Source: Rhynochetos jubatus
Taxonomy: Eukaryota > Chordata > Aves > Eurypygiformes > Rhynochetidae
Direction: 5' to 3'
Length of the DNA stretch: 64,000 bases
Assembly (NCBI GenBank): GCA_027574665.1
Contig: CM050668.1
Location: forward strand, 5,214,001-5,278,000
In this document: positions 42,015-53,060 of the stretch, in pieces
Layout: the number at the start of each line of letters is the position of its first letter
How positions within the stretch are numbered: position 1 is the stretch's first letter
The notes under the pieces: model-generated
What the model was told of the DNA's origin: nothing
Seen by the model: the letters and a program-made list of their open reading frames with translations, nothing else
The model's database searches: none
Position numbers and translations under genes: made by a program

Positions 42015-42935
42015 AGGACTTGTTGCATAGACCCTGACATGTGTCGGCTCTTTCCCTGCAGGCAGGCTCAGTCCCTTTGGGATAACGAACTGCGTTTCCA
42101 GCAAAAAGGGGGAAAACTTGCGCTGGCCAAGTCCCCGCGTGGGAAAGCAGCGTTGGCTTCCGGCATGACTTTGTGCCCCCGTCGCCCTCCTGGCCCGGCG
42201 CTGCTGGGCATCGAGCCCCGCACAAGGACGCCCTCCGCTGCGGTTTTGGGGCGCGCGGGGCGGCTCCCAGCCCGGCAGGACTGTCTGAGCAGGAGCTGAG
42301 CTGCACACACTCTGCACCTCTCATCTGAAGTCTTCAGAGAGGGTAGGGGCCCCGCGGGTGCAGGAGTCGGCTCCGCTTCTCCCCCAGTGCAGCTGCTCCC
42401 CAGGCAGCCTTGGAGCTGCTTGCTCCCTGGCTGGTGATAAATGAGGATTTTTGCCTTCCAGCCGTCTGGAATTCACGGGAATAATTACAACGGGAATTAT
42501 CAGGGAGGGACTGGAACAGCTGGGACCTGAGCTTTCACCCACCTGGAAATCCAGGCACAGAGGGAAGTATCCTGTGTCGGAGAGGCTGGCGGTGCAAAAC
42601 GCGGGGTCTGAACCTTGATCTGGGCTGGTTTTCAGCCAGGCAGGGGCCCAGACATTGCTGGCAAGGAGGGAGAAAGGTGAAACAAGTAGATGTGCTGCAG
42701 GAGAGGGCTCCTGCTTGCTGACTCTCTGTGTTTCGAGATGGATTTGCAAACGGAGCCGGGAGCTTGCCCTGCGGTGCTGGTCCCGCGCCTCTCGCTGTAG
42801 CTGTTCTGGCCCCGACACGTCTCTCCGTTGCTTCGCATCTGGGCCGGGGTCATACGAGGGGAAGGAGAGGCTTTTCTTGTGCTCCTGGAGCATTCCAGCC
42901 AGCGCCTGTTGTGGTTTAGGGTGTGGGTTTTACTC

Positions 42936-42948
42936 GGGGGGGGGGGGG
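42936..42948 (+). repeat. Poly-G run, 13 bases
   Basis: Thirteen G bases lie in TTTACTC...AAGTGG. It is a homopolymer, with length uncertain. Confidence 0.9.
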
Positions 42949-43560
42949 AAGTGGAAAGAGGGTTCGTTTGTTGAGAATTGGCCGAGCAGGGATGGCGGGG
43001 GCTGCACAGCCTCACCCAGTGCCTGGGGGGCAGGATTGGTCCCACCTGAGCCCCTCCTGGGAGACCTCCACCCCACTCTGACCCCCGGAAGCAGCCATCC
43101 ACCCCATGTGTGCCAGTCCCAGCTCCTGGAACCCACCTCCATCGCGCCGTTTCCATGCAGCCCAGGCCCAGGGATCAGTTCACGGGCTCTGCTCCCCTTA
43201 TCCCCTCTCCATGTCTGCCCCACTCTGCCCAGCCAGGATGCTGCCAGCTACCCCTGGGGCGCCACAAATACCTTGCTGATGCATTTGAAGTGTGCCAGTG
43301 CAAGCAGGCTCACCTTGCCTCCGGCAGCGGGATGTGGCACTGGTCCTGCCTGGGGGTGGCTGCCCACCCTGGGGTACCACCAAGGTGGGCTGGAGCCCTG
43401 GTCACCTTTGCCTGGAGCAGAGCAGGGATTGCTGGTGTGGTCCCTCCTGCTGCCCCCAGAAATAAGGAGAAAGCAAGGTTTCTCAGATTTTCCGTGTTCC
43501 CTTGACAAAATTTAGGGTTTCGGGCCAGCCCTGGGTGACAGCTCTGGCTCTGTTTTCCAG

Positions 43561-43697
43561 TGCGCTGTGCGGAGCTGCAGATCCAGCTGACGGAGGCCGT
43601 TTCCACGCTGGCTGGCCAAAAGGAGCTCATCGCCAAGCTGGAGCACGACCTCAGCACCATCCAGGCCCTGACGGCTGTGCATCGCCCGGATGCAGAG
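43561..43697 (+). CDS. CUX1: CASP-specific exon 1 of 9 (human exon 25): coiled coil
   Basis: After a CTCTGTTTTCCAG acceptor, two bases complete a codon whose first base comes from a shared exon outside the window. RCAELQIQLTEAVSTLAGQK follows, then ELIAKLEHDLSTIQALTAVH and RPDAE, ending in phase 0 at a GAG/GTAACC donor. Leu and Ile recur at heptad spacing, as in the long coiled coil of CASP. The match to the human CASP-specific region (RCAELQ, QKELIA, LEQDLS, RPDAE, from memory) is clear. CASP shares only its N-terminal part with CUX1 and lacks Cut repeats and homeodomain; it is a Golgi membrane tether-like protein. Confidence 0.95.
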
Positions 43698-44164
43698 GTA
43701 ACCCTGACCCACGGCCCTCAGCCCCTGGCAGCCAGCAGGGACCACTCAAAATCCCCCTGGGGATTGACTGTCGCTGACGGAGGGGCCAACAGCAGGCATG
43801 GGAGTTGTTTTATCGCCTCTGTTTGTTTTCTTCTTTGTTTTCTCCTTTTTCTTTCCCTCTCACAACTCACCAAGCAGAAGGTTGCATCGTGCCCACGCAG
43901 TGGGATGGTACTGGCACAGGACGGGGTGGTGGCATCCAGGGAGCATCCAGCCCTCCTTCTTCCCATGGAAAGGATGGGGTTTGAGGGTTGAATATCCTCA
44001 AATGTTGCCTCAGTCTTGATCCTTGCAGGGTGCCTCTCTGGCAGCGATGCTTCCAACGAGGCTGCCGGTGCTGGGGCAGCAGCAGGGCCTGGGAGGGGTT
44101 TGCTTTGACCAGACACCTTCAGGCAGGTGGGAAATTCTTAATCCCTTCTGCTTGTGCTGCCCAG
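43698..44164 (+). other. CUX1: CASP intron
   Basis: This 467-bp intron runs from GTAACC to GTGCTGCCCAG. It contains a pyrimidine-rich stretch near 43810-43870. Nothing else is seen. Confidence 0.85.
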
Positions 44165-44231
44165 GGTGCGGCGGTCCCCAGCCTGGAGAAGATACCTGAG
44201 CCCATCAAGGAGGCCACAGCGCTGTTTTACG
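44165..44231 (+). CDS. CUX1: CASP-specific exon 2 of 9 (human exon 26)
   Basis: The exon encodes GAAVPSLEKIPEPIKEATAL and FYG, with 22 codons and one base before GTGAGA. The block LEKIPEPIKEATALFYG is identical to human CASP as I recall it, while the first residues differ. It is a short linker after the first C-terminal coiled coil. The reading frame joins both neighbours (phase 0 in, phase 1 out). Confidence 0.95.
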
Positions 44232-45374
44232 GTGAGAGGTGGGCGCGAAGCCAGGGCTGGTGGTACCATCCTGGCAGCGGGGGCAGGGTGCTCACCTCCC
44301 CAGGGATGGTGGTGTGAGGATGTTCCTCAGCAGGCGCAGCATTGCCTGCTCAGCGTGTCCTTCGCTGGGGCCAGTGACGGGTCCTCCATGCTCAGCACGG
44401 TTCCCCGGCTGCTCCCGAGGCGGTGCAGCGGGCACGTGCCAGGCCCGGCTCCTTGCCGAGCCGGTGAACCCCGGCTGAACCAAACACTCCGCACTTTAAC
44501 TCCTGCTCTTTCCACACCAAACCCCTCCAGAGCCGACGAGCTAAATATTTCCGTTAGGTTGGCTCCTGCTCCAAGGTCTGCAGGAGAAAATGAATCAAAG
44601 TAATGACGCTTGGCTCCTCTGGAAGAAAACCCACTTCCTTTCCTGGTTGGGGGGGTTTTTTGTTGTTTTTTTGTTTCAAAAGGTTTTGAAAACACATGAT
44701 AAACAATACCACGGCAACAGTCCCACCAAGCCAAACAACCCATCCTGTGCTATGAATAGCTCCTCTGTGCAGCCGGTTGAGTCACGGCATCAGGGACGTA
44801 TTTCTCCTTGGCCACAGCTGCCTCCCACTGCCGGGAAGGCAGAGCAGGGAGGGATGGCTGCAGCCCCCTGGGCACCTGCAGAGCCCCATTGTGGGGGGCA
44901 GCCACGTGGGGCATTCAAAAATGGGGTTCCCGGGCATGGCAAGCTGGCGATGGCACGGGCGAGCAGCCCCTGCTTTGCTGGGGTGGCTGAAAGATGAGAA
45001 AGTACAAACTGGGGGTGCCTGTATTGCAAGGAGTGACGGGAGTGAAGAGTGCGTGGTTGGAGGGGCTGGTCGTGGCACTGGGGCTGCTGCAGGAGCCATG
45101 GGGCTGGGAGGCTTGGGGCCACGGGAAGGCAGCCATGGGTTGCGCCAAATAATGCAATTGGTCTTCCCTGGGGAGCGAACCTGTCCGTTCCCAGGATAAA
45201 TCCCAGAACAAGCGTAAAAGCTAGTTCTTGTTGTAGCAGCTGTGCACAGTTTATGTGCTTGGGTGCACCTGAGGTCCCGCAGTGTCGGTGGCAGGACCTC
45301 CAGCAAGCCCCCTTGCTCCAGGGTGGGTGGTGGGCATCTGCCAGGTCGTCCCTCACGCCACGCCTTGTCCGCAG
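44232..45374 (+). other. CUX1: CASP intron
   Basis: This 1.1-kb intron runs from GTGAGA to GCCTTGTCCGCAG. It is GC-rich unique sequence with a G7/T-rich stretch at 44648-44672. No feature is recognised in it. Confidence 0.85.
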
Positions 45375-45487
45375 GTCACCCGCCATCCCCCAGCGCCTCG
45401 ATCCCCGAGGGGCAGGTGGACTCGCTCCTCTCCATCATCTCCAGCCAAAGGGAACGATTCCGGGCCAGGAACCAGGAGCTGGAGGGG
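45375..45487 (+). CDS. CUX1: CASP-specific exon 3 of 9 (human exon 27): coiled coil
   Basis: GT completes a Gly codon; HPPSPSASIPEGQVDSLLSI, then ISSQRERFRARNQELEG follow. The segment PEGQVDSLLSIISSQRERFR matches human CASP without change; the first nine residues are divergent and Pro/Ser-rich. I place the donor at GTACGT after GGG, giving LEG-ENR across the junction where human has LEA-ENR. It begins a second coiled-coil stretch. Confidence 0.95.
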
Positions 45488-46012
45488 GTACGTCAGTTGG
45501 GGAGGGCGGCCACGCTGGGGGCGCAGGACCTGCGGGCTGGAGCTGGCTGCTTGAACGACCTGCAGGGAATTTATTAGCAGCACAACGCAGGGAGTTGTGC
45601 CGCTGGCTCAGCTTTTGGGGGTGCGGGATGAAAAGCGCATAGGCGATGCGGTTTGGGGTAAAAACCCAATAGCTCTACAGAGTGAAGTACAGCTCAAAAT
45701 AACCCCTTCAGAGCCGGCAGTTTGGCTTTGTGCCTCCCGGGGGGGCCAGCCCAAAGCCACACGCTGCCCCGGGTTTTATTCAGCTGTGGAGGGATTGGGT
45801 TCGTTGATGGTTCAGGGCTGGGGGCCCCAGCGGCAGCTGGGTCAATTTTAATTTGGTAGCAATTTTAATTCAAAGCCAGGGCATTTTAATTACTGAGAGG
45901 GAACTGCACCAAATCTGGGTCTGGGTGCACCGAATCACCCCCTCTTCTGCCCCCCACCCTCCAGTCCTCCCCCCGCCTCGCTGCTAACAGCCCCTTTGCT
46001 CCCCCCGTGCAG
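45488..46012 (+). other. CUX1: CASP intron
   Basis: This 525-bp intron runs from GTACGT to CCCCCCGTGCAG, with a long C/T-rich tract before the acceptor (45939-46012). An AATTTTAATT pair lies at 45843-45890. Confidence 0.85.
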
Positions 46013-46129
46013 GAGAACCGCATGATGCAGCACACGGTGCAGGCGCTGCAGAGCGAGCTGGACAACCTGAGAGCTGACAACATCAAGCTCTACGAGAAGA
46101 TCAAGTTCCTGCAGAGCTACCCTGGCCGG
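46013..46129 (+). CDS. CUX1: CASP-specific exon 4 of 9 (human exon 28): coiled coil
   Basis: Thirty-nine codons, phase 0 at both ends: ENRMMQHTVQALQSELDNLR, then ADNIKLYEKIKFLQSYPGR before GTGAGT. Hydrophobic residues fall at heptad positions (V, L, L, L, I, L, I, L), as expected for a dimeric coiled coil. KIKFLQSYPGR is the same as in human CASP. This is the last coiled-coil segment before the membrane-proximal region. Confidence 0.96.
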
Positions 46130-48219
46130 GTGAGTGTCCATCTGCCTGTCCGTCCATCCTCCTGCTGGGCTCACACAGACAGTCAGACCCCAAATATAGC
46201 CCCTCCGTGTACAGGAGCAATGGGGAAATTGCACGACCCACATGCACCTTGCATGGAAGTTGGAAACGGAAGACAACTGGGGTGAACAAGGGTGCAGTGC
46301 TCTGCCTAGAGCAGCAGGTACGCAGCTCCTCTGCCAGGAAGGTCATTTTTTAACTATGTTGAGGGATGTCTGACATCTCTAATGCCAGAAGCTCAGATTT
46401 CCTCCCTGAAAAAGCTGCTACAAACCCCTTTGATGCTCACTGCCAGCAGCATGATGCTCCAGCAGGCAAGCCATGGATGCTCCTGCCTGACCCGGCAGCA
46501 AACGTTTAAATCAGGACCTCCTGCAATAAATCCCTGCAGATAGAGACTGAAAAATAATTCATCCTGTCACACCTATGCTCATTCTCCACCACCCTGAATT
46601 TCTTGTGGCCAGCAGAGAGAGCTGCTCTGCTTCCCGCTGTCCTGGGCAGCCAGGGCTGGTCCCCAGAAGAGCGGGAACCAGCCCTAAACTGTCCCAGTAA
46701 TCCCAGTAAGGACGGGAAGAGGCTGGGGAGGGGACCCAGACCTCGCTGCAGCCTGCGCAGTGTCCCTCGGGGCGTTCATCCCTGGAAATCCCTGGGGCTT
46801 TTGCAAGCGGGTCAGGCTGCTGCCTGGGGAATTTTCCATTGCAACCGCTTCCTTGGTCGGAGCCGGGCTGCCACGACCTTGGGCTTTCCTAGTAACTGCA
46901 GAAGTGACAATAACCAGGGAAGGGACATCGGTTCAAACGCCGGCTCCTCGCCCTGCCGTCCTCCCCCGGAGCTGCTCCCTTTCCACGCTGGCTGGCCTGA
47001 GTCCGTTCTATTGATGGGTATTTTAATAGTGTTTGGCAACGGGAAACTCCTACAGCCGTGAAGGACCTTATTTGGTTCTTTTATTTATGTCTCAGTGATG
47101 ACGTTGGGTCGGCCCCTCTGACATTTTTACCCGTTTCTCCGGCGGAAGATCATATCCCTGTTTATCTGCTGCCACAAGGCAACCCCTGAATGCCATTCAC
47201 ATGATCTAAAGAGCAAAAGCCCTCGACGCCGCAGCACGGGGGATTGCGTAATTCCCCACCTAATCGGGCATGTGACACGTTAAAAATAATCATCAAAGAT
47301 CATTCAATAAGGCCAGGCTATGGTGAACGCGTCGCCCCTAAATTGGGAGCCGGTCTCATCGCTGGCTCCCGACGGCGCGGTGACCTGTGGATCGTGTTGC
47401 GGCACGTAAGGGCATATTTGCTAAAGGTCTGCGTGCAGCGGGGTTTACCCGCGGTGAAACGGAGCCACCGGCCAGCGTGCTGGCGTGGCCAGGCAGGACA
47501 GCCAGCGGCACGGGGTAACGGGTCCAGAAAGACCCGGGTGAATGTCAGCATCCGGGGGAGGCACGGGGCTGGGGGAGAGGGACCGGGACCGGGCCTGGTG
47601 CTGTTCTCAGGCTGGTTTTGGATAGGAACGATGTGGAATCTGTGGTCCCTGTGACCTGCAGAGGTAGCGTTGGAGGAAGGGGGAGCAGGGGTGGATGCAG
47701 AGGCTGCGCGAGCATCCTCGGGGCTCGCTGCCGCCTCATTTCTTGCACGGCATTTCCTTCATTTCCCTTGCCCTTTGCCCAGCTAATAACAGCTGTATGT
47801 TTAAACAGTGATTTCCTCCTCCTAAACCCTGTCTCCCTCCCACCTGACCCAGCAGCGGGGTGGGAGTTGCACTAGCCCCGGCGTTTCCAGGGGAGCTCTC
47901 GGGGGGGACACAGATGACTCTCAATTCATGGAAAAGGCAAAAACCAGAGGGATGTGGGTGGAATCCCCGTGGAAGAAGGGACTTGGTTAACTCGCCCCTG
48001 TTGTGCTTCTCCTTTTCAAAGGGGACCAATCCTGCCGGCCCCGCAGGTCAGCTCTGGGCTCTGTGCTCCATCCCTTGGGGGTCATTTCTTCCAAATGAGC
48101 AGCTCAGGGGAGGCCAGGGGGGTGGTCTGGCCCTGTGCTGGGTGTCCAGGGTGGGGACAGGTACAGGCAGCAACACCAGCCTGGCCCTTCTGCCGCTCAC
48201 CCTGCCTTTGCTCCTGCAG
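46130..48219 (+). other. CUX1: CASP intron
   Basis: This 2.1-kb intron runs from GTGAGT to TTTGCTCCTGCAG. It is mostly GC-rich, with an AT-richer island at about 47060-47310 that may be regulatory. No exon is seen. Confidence 0.85.
47060..47310. promoter_or_regulatory. Possible conserved element in CASP intron
   Basis: An AT-rich island inside GC-rich intron contains TTTATTTATGTCTCAGTGATGACG, TGTTTATCTGCTGCC (forkhead- and GATA-like cores), ATTGCGTAAT (C/EBP-like) and AAAAATAATCATCAAAGATC (TCF-like CATCAAAG). Its composition contrast suggests selection. Function is inference. Confidence 0.3.
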
Positions 48220-48303
48220 GGCGGCAGCAGGGACGACACCGAGCAGCGCTACTCCTCCCAGTACGAAGAGCGCCTGGACCCCTTCTCCTCCTTCAGCAGG
48301 AAG
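48220..48303 (+). CDS. CUX1: CASP-specific exon 5 of 9 (human exon 29)
   Basis: Twenty-eight codons, phase 0: GGSRDDTEQRYSSQYEERLD, then PFSSFSRK before GTATGA. The stretch RYSSQYEERLDPFSSFS is invariant against human CASP from memory. It is a cytosolic, membrane-proximal segment of conserved but unnamed function. Confidence 0.96.
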
Positions 48304-48792
48304 GTATGACCCCGGCATGCTCCTTCCACCACAGCCCCTCTTTCTGCCACGGGATCGTGGCCTCCCGCAGCCGGGTAGGACTGAGCCGGCCGCGTTTGGG
48401 CGTCGCAGAGCGCGGCTTGGCCCGGCGTAGGGAGGGGAGAGGCTTTGCGGCGCGCTGCGGGCGATGAGCAGGCGGCTTTGCTCGGTTCTGGGTTTGCTTG
48501 CAGCAAGGTGGTCCGGGCGTGTCGAAGGGAAGGAGCAGCCAGAAAATGAAGGTTCTCAGGGAAACTATTTCATCGCTCGGATGAAATCCAGGGACAGCAC
48601 GCTGCGAGCACAGAACATGCTCAAATGCCATTCACTTTAAAAAATAAAATACAAGAAAAGCCATTGTACGTATATGATGTCCCCTATGGCTCTGTGTATG
48701 GCGGGGGTGGGAGCATCGCGGGGCACAGATTTACAAACCCCAAATCAGCCCTTTGAGCCTCAAAATCAGCTGCTTGTACCGGTGCCTTGCAG
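48304..48792 (+). other. CUX1: CASP intron
   Basis: This 489-bp intron runs from GTATGA to GGTGCCTTGCAG. It contains an AAAAAATAAAATAC stretch near 48640. Nothing else is seen. Confidence 0.85.
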
Positions 48793-48849
48793 GAACGCCA
48801 GCGGAAGTACCTGAGCCTCAGTCCCTGGGACAAAGCCACGCTGAGCATG
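48793..48849 (+). CDS. CUX1: CASP-specific exon 6 of 9 (human exon 30)
   Basis: This small exon of 19 codons, phase 0, encodes ERQRKYLSLSPWDKATLSM, identical to human CASP as I remember it. The SPWDKATL motif sits just before the transmembrane exon. It is flanked by a consensus acceptor and a GTGAGT donor. Confidence 0.96.
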
Positions 48850-51800
48850 GTGAGTGGGCTGTGCCACAGAGGGTGGTGAGAGGGTTTTAGCCCGATGCCT
48901 GCACAGGGAACACTGCTGCTGGGCTTGGCCGTGGGTGGGGGACAGATGCCATCCCTGCTCCCTCAGGCAGGGGCACGGACCATGCCAGGGCCATGCTGGG
49001 ACTCGATGCAGGAGAACTCGCTCTCCTCCCTTGCCCTTTCCTTCCCTTTTCCCCCACTCCATCCCACGGCACCCCAGGGGGTCCTGGCCAGAGCGGGTGA
49101 CCCAGCCCCAGTCTGGCCAGCAGTGCCATATCCCAGGCCACTGCAGTGTCAGGGAACGGCCCAGGAGCTTGGGGACAGCTTATGTCTCAGGAGTCACCAC
49201 AAACCACTGTCTCCCCCAGGCCGTGCCCGCAGCTTCCCCAGGGCAGTGCTGGCAGGGGTGCGCGCTGGGCTGTGGGAAATGCCTCTCCCCTGGTTTGTAA
49301 CATGGATGGGGGGCTCAGCGCTGCACCCCCGGCCGAGGGCCGGCCGAGGGGCAAAGCCTCTTTGCACACAGCATGCAGTCGGGGTTAGCTCAGCCCGACC
49401 CCACACAGAGACTCACCCGGCTGGGAGCAGGCGTGCGACCGGCTGCGAGGGTCCCACTCCGGGGAGACGCTCTGCCTCGCAGCATCCTCGGGCACACAGT
49501 GGTTTCTCATCGCATTCTCCAGGAAAATAACCTCTTCCCCAGCCCCGACCCTTCCAGCTCTGTTTTTTCCTTCCAAAAAAAGCATCAGGGAAAATACTGG
49601 GGAGCTGGCGGTGTCTGCAGCAGCAGAGGGTCCTCGCCTGAGCCCTGGTGGGCAGGAGGGCGGCTGCTGCCACTGCGGGTATTGGCTGCCATCTCTCAGG
49701 GATGAATGCTGCTTTCTGAGCTAAAAACGTCGTTATTGAGATCTGACATGTTTGTGACATTAGCAACGCGCTCAGGACCAGGTTTTGGCTGAGTTAACCC
49801 CCGGCTGTCCGGCGCAACAGAGGTTAATGTGGGACTGCTGGTCTGCAACCGCCCCGGAATACAGAAATGTCTTGTAATAAAGGCAAAGTTGTCATTTGCA
49901 TAAAAACCAAGCAAATGCCAACATGAATATGGATTGGGTGGCGTGCCAGTACCACAGAGAATTAATGAAAGGCATTTACAAAAAAACTGACTTAGGGGAG
50001 TTATTCCTTGGGAATATTTAAGAACATAATCTTGTTTGTTACAGCAGCCTCCGCCGTGGCCGTGAATAGCAAAGAAGATTTCAGCCCAGAACTGGTTTGG
50101 TGGGAGATCTGTGGGTTTTAATGCCAGCTTTGGGAAGCTCGCGTGGCGGTCTGGGGAATGTGCTTATGTCCATAATGAATCCCTAGCTTTTACAGCAGGA
50201 ATAAACAGTTGCTATGTAGGAAGGTAGGATCTGTCCTTCATAAGCTGCTTTTCTCGGCTGTGGTTACTCCTGACTTTGGCTCTTTTGAAGGGATGGACGC
50301 GGAGGTTTTCCCGTCAGGACCCCAGTCTCGTGGGCCAGAAGGGATCAGACATTGCCAGGGTCTGGCTGCTGCTCAGTGGCCTCTGCAAAAGGAGGGGTTG
50401 GAGCGTGACACAGTCCGGACCCACAGGGACCCAGCGAGCTCAGACGTCTCTGCGGGCTGGCATGGGACTAGCAAAGGTGGAGGGTAGTCGCTCAGGATAG
50501 ACCCTGCAGAGCCAGAGAGATGGGTAAACCTGCACATAGGTTACTAGCGAGGTTTGAAGGTGCCCAAGGAGTTTCCATGTTCCCGGTTGCTCTCCAAAAC
50601 CCCTCAGGGCAATGTCCACCCGGCAGTCCCTACTTTGGAGGTGCTTTGCTTTAGCCCAAGCAGCACTATGTGCCTTTCCAAGGGCAACTGATGCTCCTCC
50701 ACCTCGTGGCCCCTCCCGCAGAGATAGCCAGCCATGCTGGGGACCGGCAGTGGGAGGAGGCAGCACGTACCTGGAGGTGTGCTCTTGCGAGAGCAAGGAG
50801 GGGTAAAGACCTTCTCTTAAATACAGATGCCTGAGAAAAGGGCAGTGGAGCAAGCTGTGGGACCCAGGGGAACTGCCCGGACCACCAGGCCCAGCCACAA
50901 ACCTCCCCCATGTAGCAGAAGGGCTGTTACTGGGGGGAGCAGCTGGGGGTCTGGCATGTAATACACCTAAATCAATAGCCCAGCAGCGACTGGCATCCTT
51001 GAGAGCTTAAATTTTCCAAGGTGCTCAGCCTGGCAGAGGGTGTGTACGGCTCTCAGCAAGCACACAGCCTCGCTGCTGCCAAAGCTGGGGGTTCCACACC
51101 GTACCAAGCCTTTAATCCCACTTTACCGGCTCTTTGCTGCCGGTGTGGGTCTGTGCTGGAGGGTCTGGAGCCATGACATGGCACTGCGGTTGCTTTCACC
51201 TGAGCTGGCTGGAGGGATGCCAGGAGCTGGAGGAGCCTGCAGACCCTGGGGTGCAGAGTGATCACCCCTGAAAAGTGCCAGGGCGCTTGGGAAGCTGCCC
51301 CGTCACTGTGGGTCTGGCTACGGAATCATCCTCTAAGCCCTTCCTGGGGTCCCGCAGCGGGGCTGGGGTGCAGGCAGGGCTGTGCAGCAGGGCCAGCCTT
51401 CGGCGGCACCGGCGTTAGCGTTAGCTCAGCTGCCCTGCCAAGGAGGCGGTGAGGGGGTGCTGCAAATCACAAGTTCTTCAAGCTCATGAATTAAAAATGT
51501 GCGAGACTTAATTACTGCCGGGGTTTCTTTCCGGAGCGGCGCTGAGCCGCAGGCAGGCACTGAGTCAGGGCTGTCGCGGGGGGAAGCGGGCAGAGCCGGC
51601 GGAGAGAGCTGGGATGAAGGCAGCTCAAAACAAACCCCTGAGAGAGTTATCAGTGGGGGAAACCCCGTGGTTCGCAGCCCTGAATTCACCTTGATTTGGG
51701 CAATTGTAGGCCGAGAGCAGATGCGCTTGTGGCTGTCACCGTGAAAGGGAGCGGCTGCTCGGAGGGGTGGCAAAGCATCCCATCTTCACCGGCGTGTTTA

Positions 51801-51923
51801 CGTAGGGCCTGGCACAAACAGGGCCCCAACCTCGGCCAGGATCTCTCTGAGCCTGTGCACAGGGAGCGCTGGTTTCCACTGACCCACATTAAAACAGGAT
51901 TTTCCATTCTGCTCCTGCTGCAG
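48850..51923 (+). other. CUX1: CASP intron
   Basis: This 3.1-kb intron is the longest among the CASP exons, from GTGAGT to GCTCCTGCTGCAG. It is largely GC-rich, with an AT-rich block at 49690-50060 carrying an octamer motif. No exon is recognised. Confidence 0.85.
49690..50060. promoter_or_regulatory. Possible conserved element with octamer site
   Basis: The block includes a perfect POU octamer ATTTGCAT at 49894-49901, an inverted partial copy GCAAATGCC at 49911, GAATTAATGAAAGG, and GAATATTTAAGAAC. The surrounding intron is GC-rich and free of such motifs. It resembles a neural-type enhancer, but only by motif content. Confidence 0.35.
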
Positions 51924-52004
51924 GGGCGGCTCATCCTGTCCAACAAGACAGCTCGTACCGTTGCCTTCTTCTACACCCTGTTCCTGCACTGCCTCGTCTT
52001 CCTG
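51924..52004 (+). CDS. CUX1: CASP-specific exon 7 of 9 (human exon 31): transmembrane segment
   Basis: Twenty-seven codons, phase 0: GRLILSNKTARTVAFFYTLF, then LHCLVFL before GTAAGT. Residues 204-219 of the CASP part form most of a single hydrophobic helix, completed by VLY of the next exon. The Tyr and His inside the helix (FFYTLFLHC) are the unusual polar residues that characterise the CASP/giantin type of Golgi membrane anchor and were reported as important for localisation. The protein is tail-anchored, so the coiled coils lie in the cytosol. Confidence 0.97.
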
Positions 52005-52799
52005 GTAAGTGTGGGGGCCACAGGGGGGTGGGCACCCCATTAAAATGGCAGCAAGCATCCCATCCGGGGGGATTTTTTGCATTTTTAAGGTGTTATGCCA
52101 AGCGAGTGTGTTGCAGCTGGTACATCACCAGCTCCAAAGGCACGGGGCGCTGGGAGCGTGGGCAGACAGCTCAGCGGAGACGTGTACGTGCCAATAAATA
52201 TCCCCCTTGGCTTCACGGGGCGGGAACGGCCACCCTCACGTGGGCACGGGCTTGGCTGAGGGCAGGAGCTGGAAGTCTGTGACACAGGAGTCTGTGTCTT
52301 CATGTCATGCCTGGAAAAAGCCATAGTGCCACCGTGCCACGAGCTCACATGGCACTTAGGACATTTAGTACCTATCCCTGCACGCAGGCAAGGAAGCCCT
52401 CCGCTCATCAGGCAGCAGAATTTTGGTTAATTATTGTGAAGCTAACAGCGTAAGAAATTTTAGCAGGAAGATACGGCCCCATGAGCCCACGTGGCCTGTT
52501 TCTGGACCACGCGCAATTCCGCCTTCCCGTCCCTGGGCACATCCCTTGACCTGCGCGGTGGAGCTGGGTGACGTTTGCTGCCCCGCCGGTGACGAGCTCT
52601 GGCTCCGCACTACGCTGTGCGAGCTCTGGTTGCTGCATTTCCTACTTGCTCTGTCGCTCTGCTTTTCCCTAGTTTCCAGATTTCCCTGATTGTACATTAG
52701 GGCTGGAACCTCCCGAACTTCTCTGGAAGTGGAGGTTTGGTCAGGAATGGAGGCTTCAGCCAGCCCAAATCCCCTGGGAGTCAGTCGCAGTGCAGACAC

Positions 52800-53060
52800 C
52801 TCCTATAACCTTGCACAGTTTCTGGGAGTTTATTTATCCTTTCGGATGGAGGGGGGAAGCCAAATAATAAATAATTAAACAATGGGACAAGATCAAAGAC
52901 AAATCAGAACAATATTTCTATCCTGATCTTCTCATGGTAAAACCAACTTTGTGTTATTGTGGTGAGGAAAGGAGCAAGGAAAATAAAAAGTTAAACATCA
53001 TTAAACTTTAATGCTCTAACCTAAAAAAAAAAAAAGTTAAATTCATAAATATTCCATGGC
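52800..53060. promoter_or_regulatory. Possible conserved element with SOX and TCF sites
   Basis: An AT-rich block inside GC-rich intron contains TTTATTTATCC, AATAATAAATAATTAAAC, a SOX-type AACAATGG (52878-52885) and a TCF/LEF-type GATCAAAG (52891-52898) 13 bases apart, plus repeated TTAAACATCATTAAAC. Function is inference. Confidence 0.33.

Larger units (their letters stand above)
34221..43560 (+). other. CUX1: DNA between CUX1 3'UTR and the CASP exons (intron for CASP transcripts)
   Basis: CASP transcripts must splice across this region from a shared upstream exon outside the window to the exon at 43561. I see no recognisable exon. Composition rises in GC from ~35 kb onwards. It contains one antisense CR1 fragment (41635-42014), a G13 run (42936-42948) and ordinary unique sequence. 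Open frames up to 286 codons (42655-43515) occur but look like products of high GC. Confidence 0.7.

Noticed and set aside
42655-43515. 286-codon plus-strand open frame just before the first CASP exon
   Set aside because: Protein is a low-information Pro/Gly/Ser/Cys mix without any family resemblance; the frame crosses a G13 run, overlaps long frames on the other strand and runs close to a real acceptor. GC-rich DNA produces such frames by chance.
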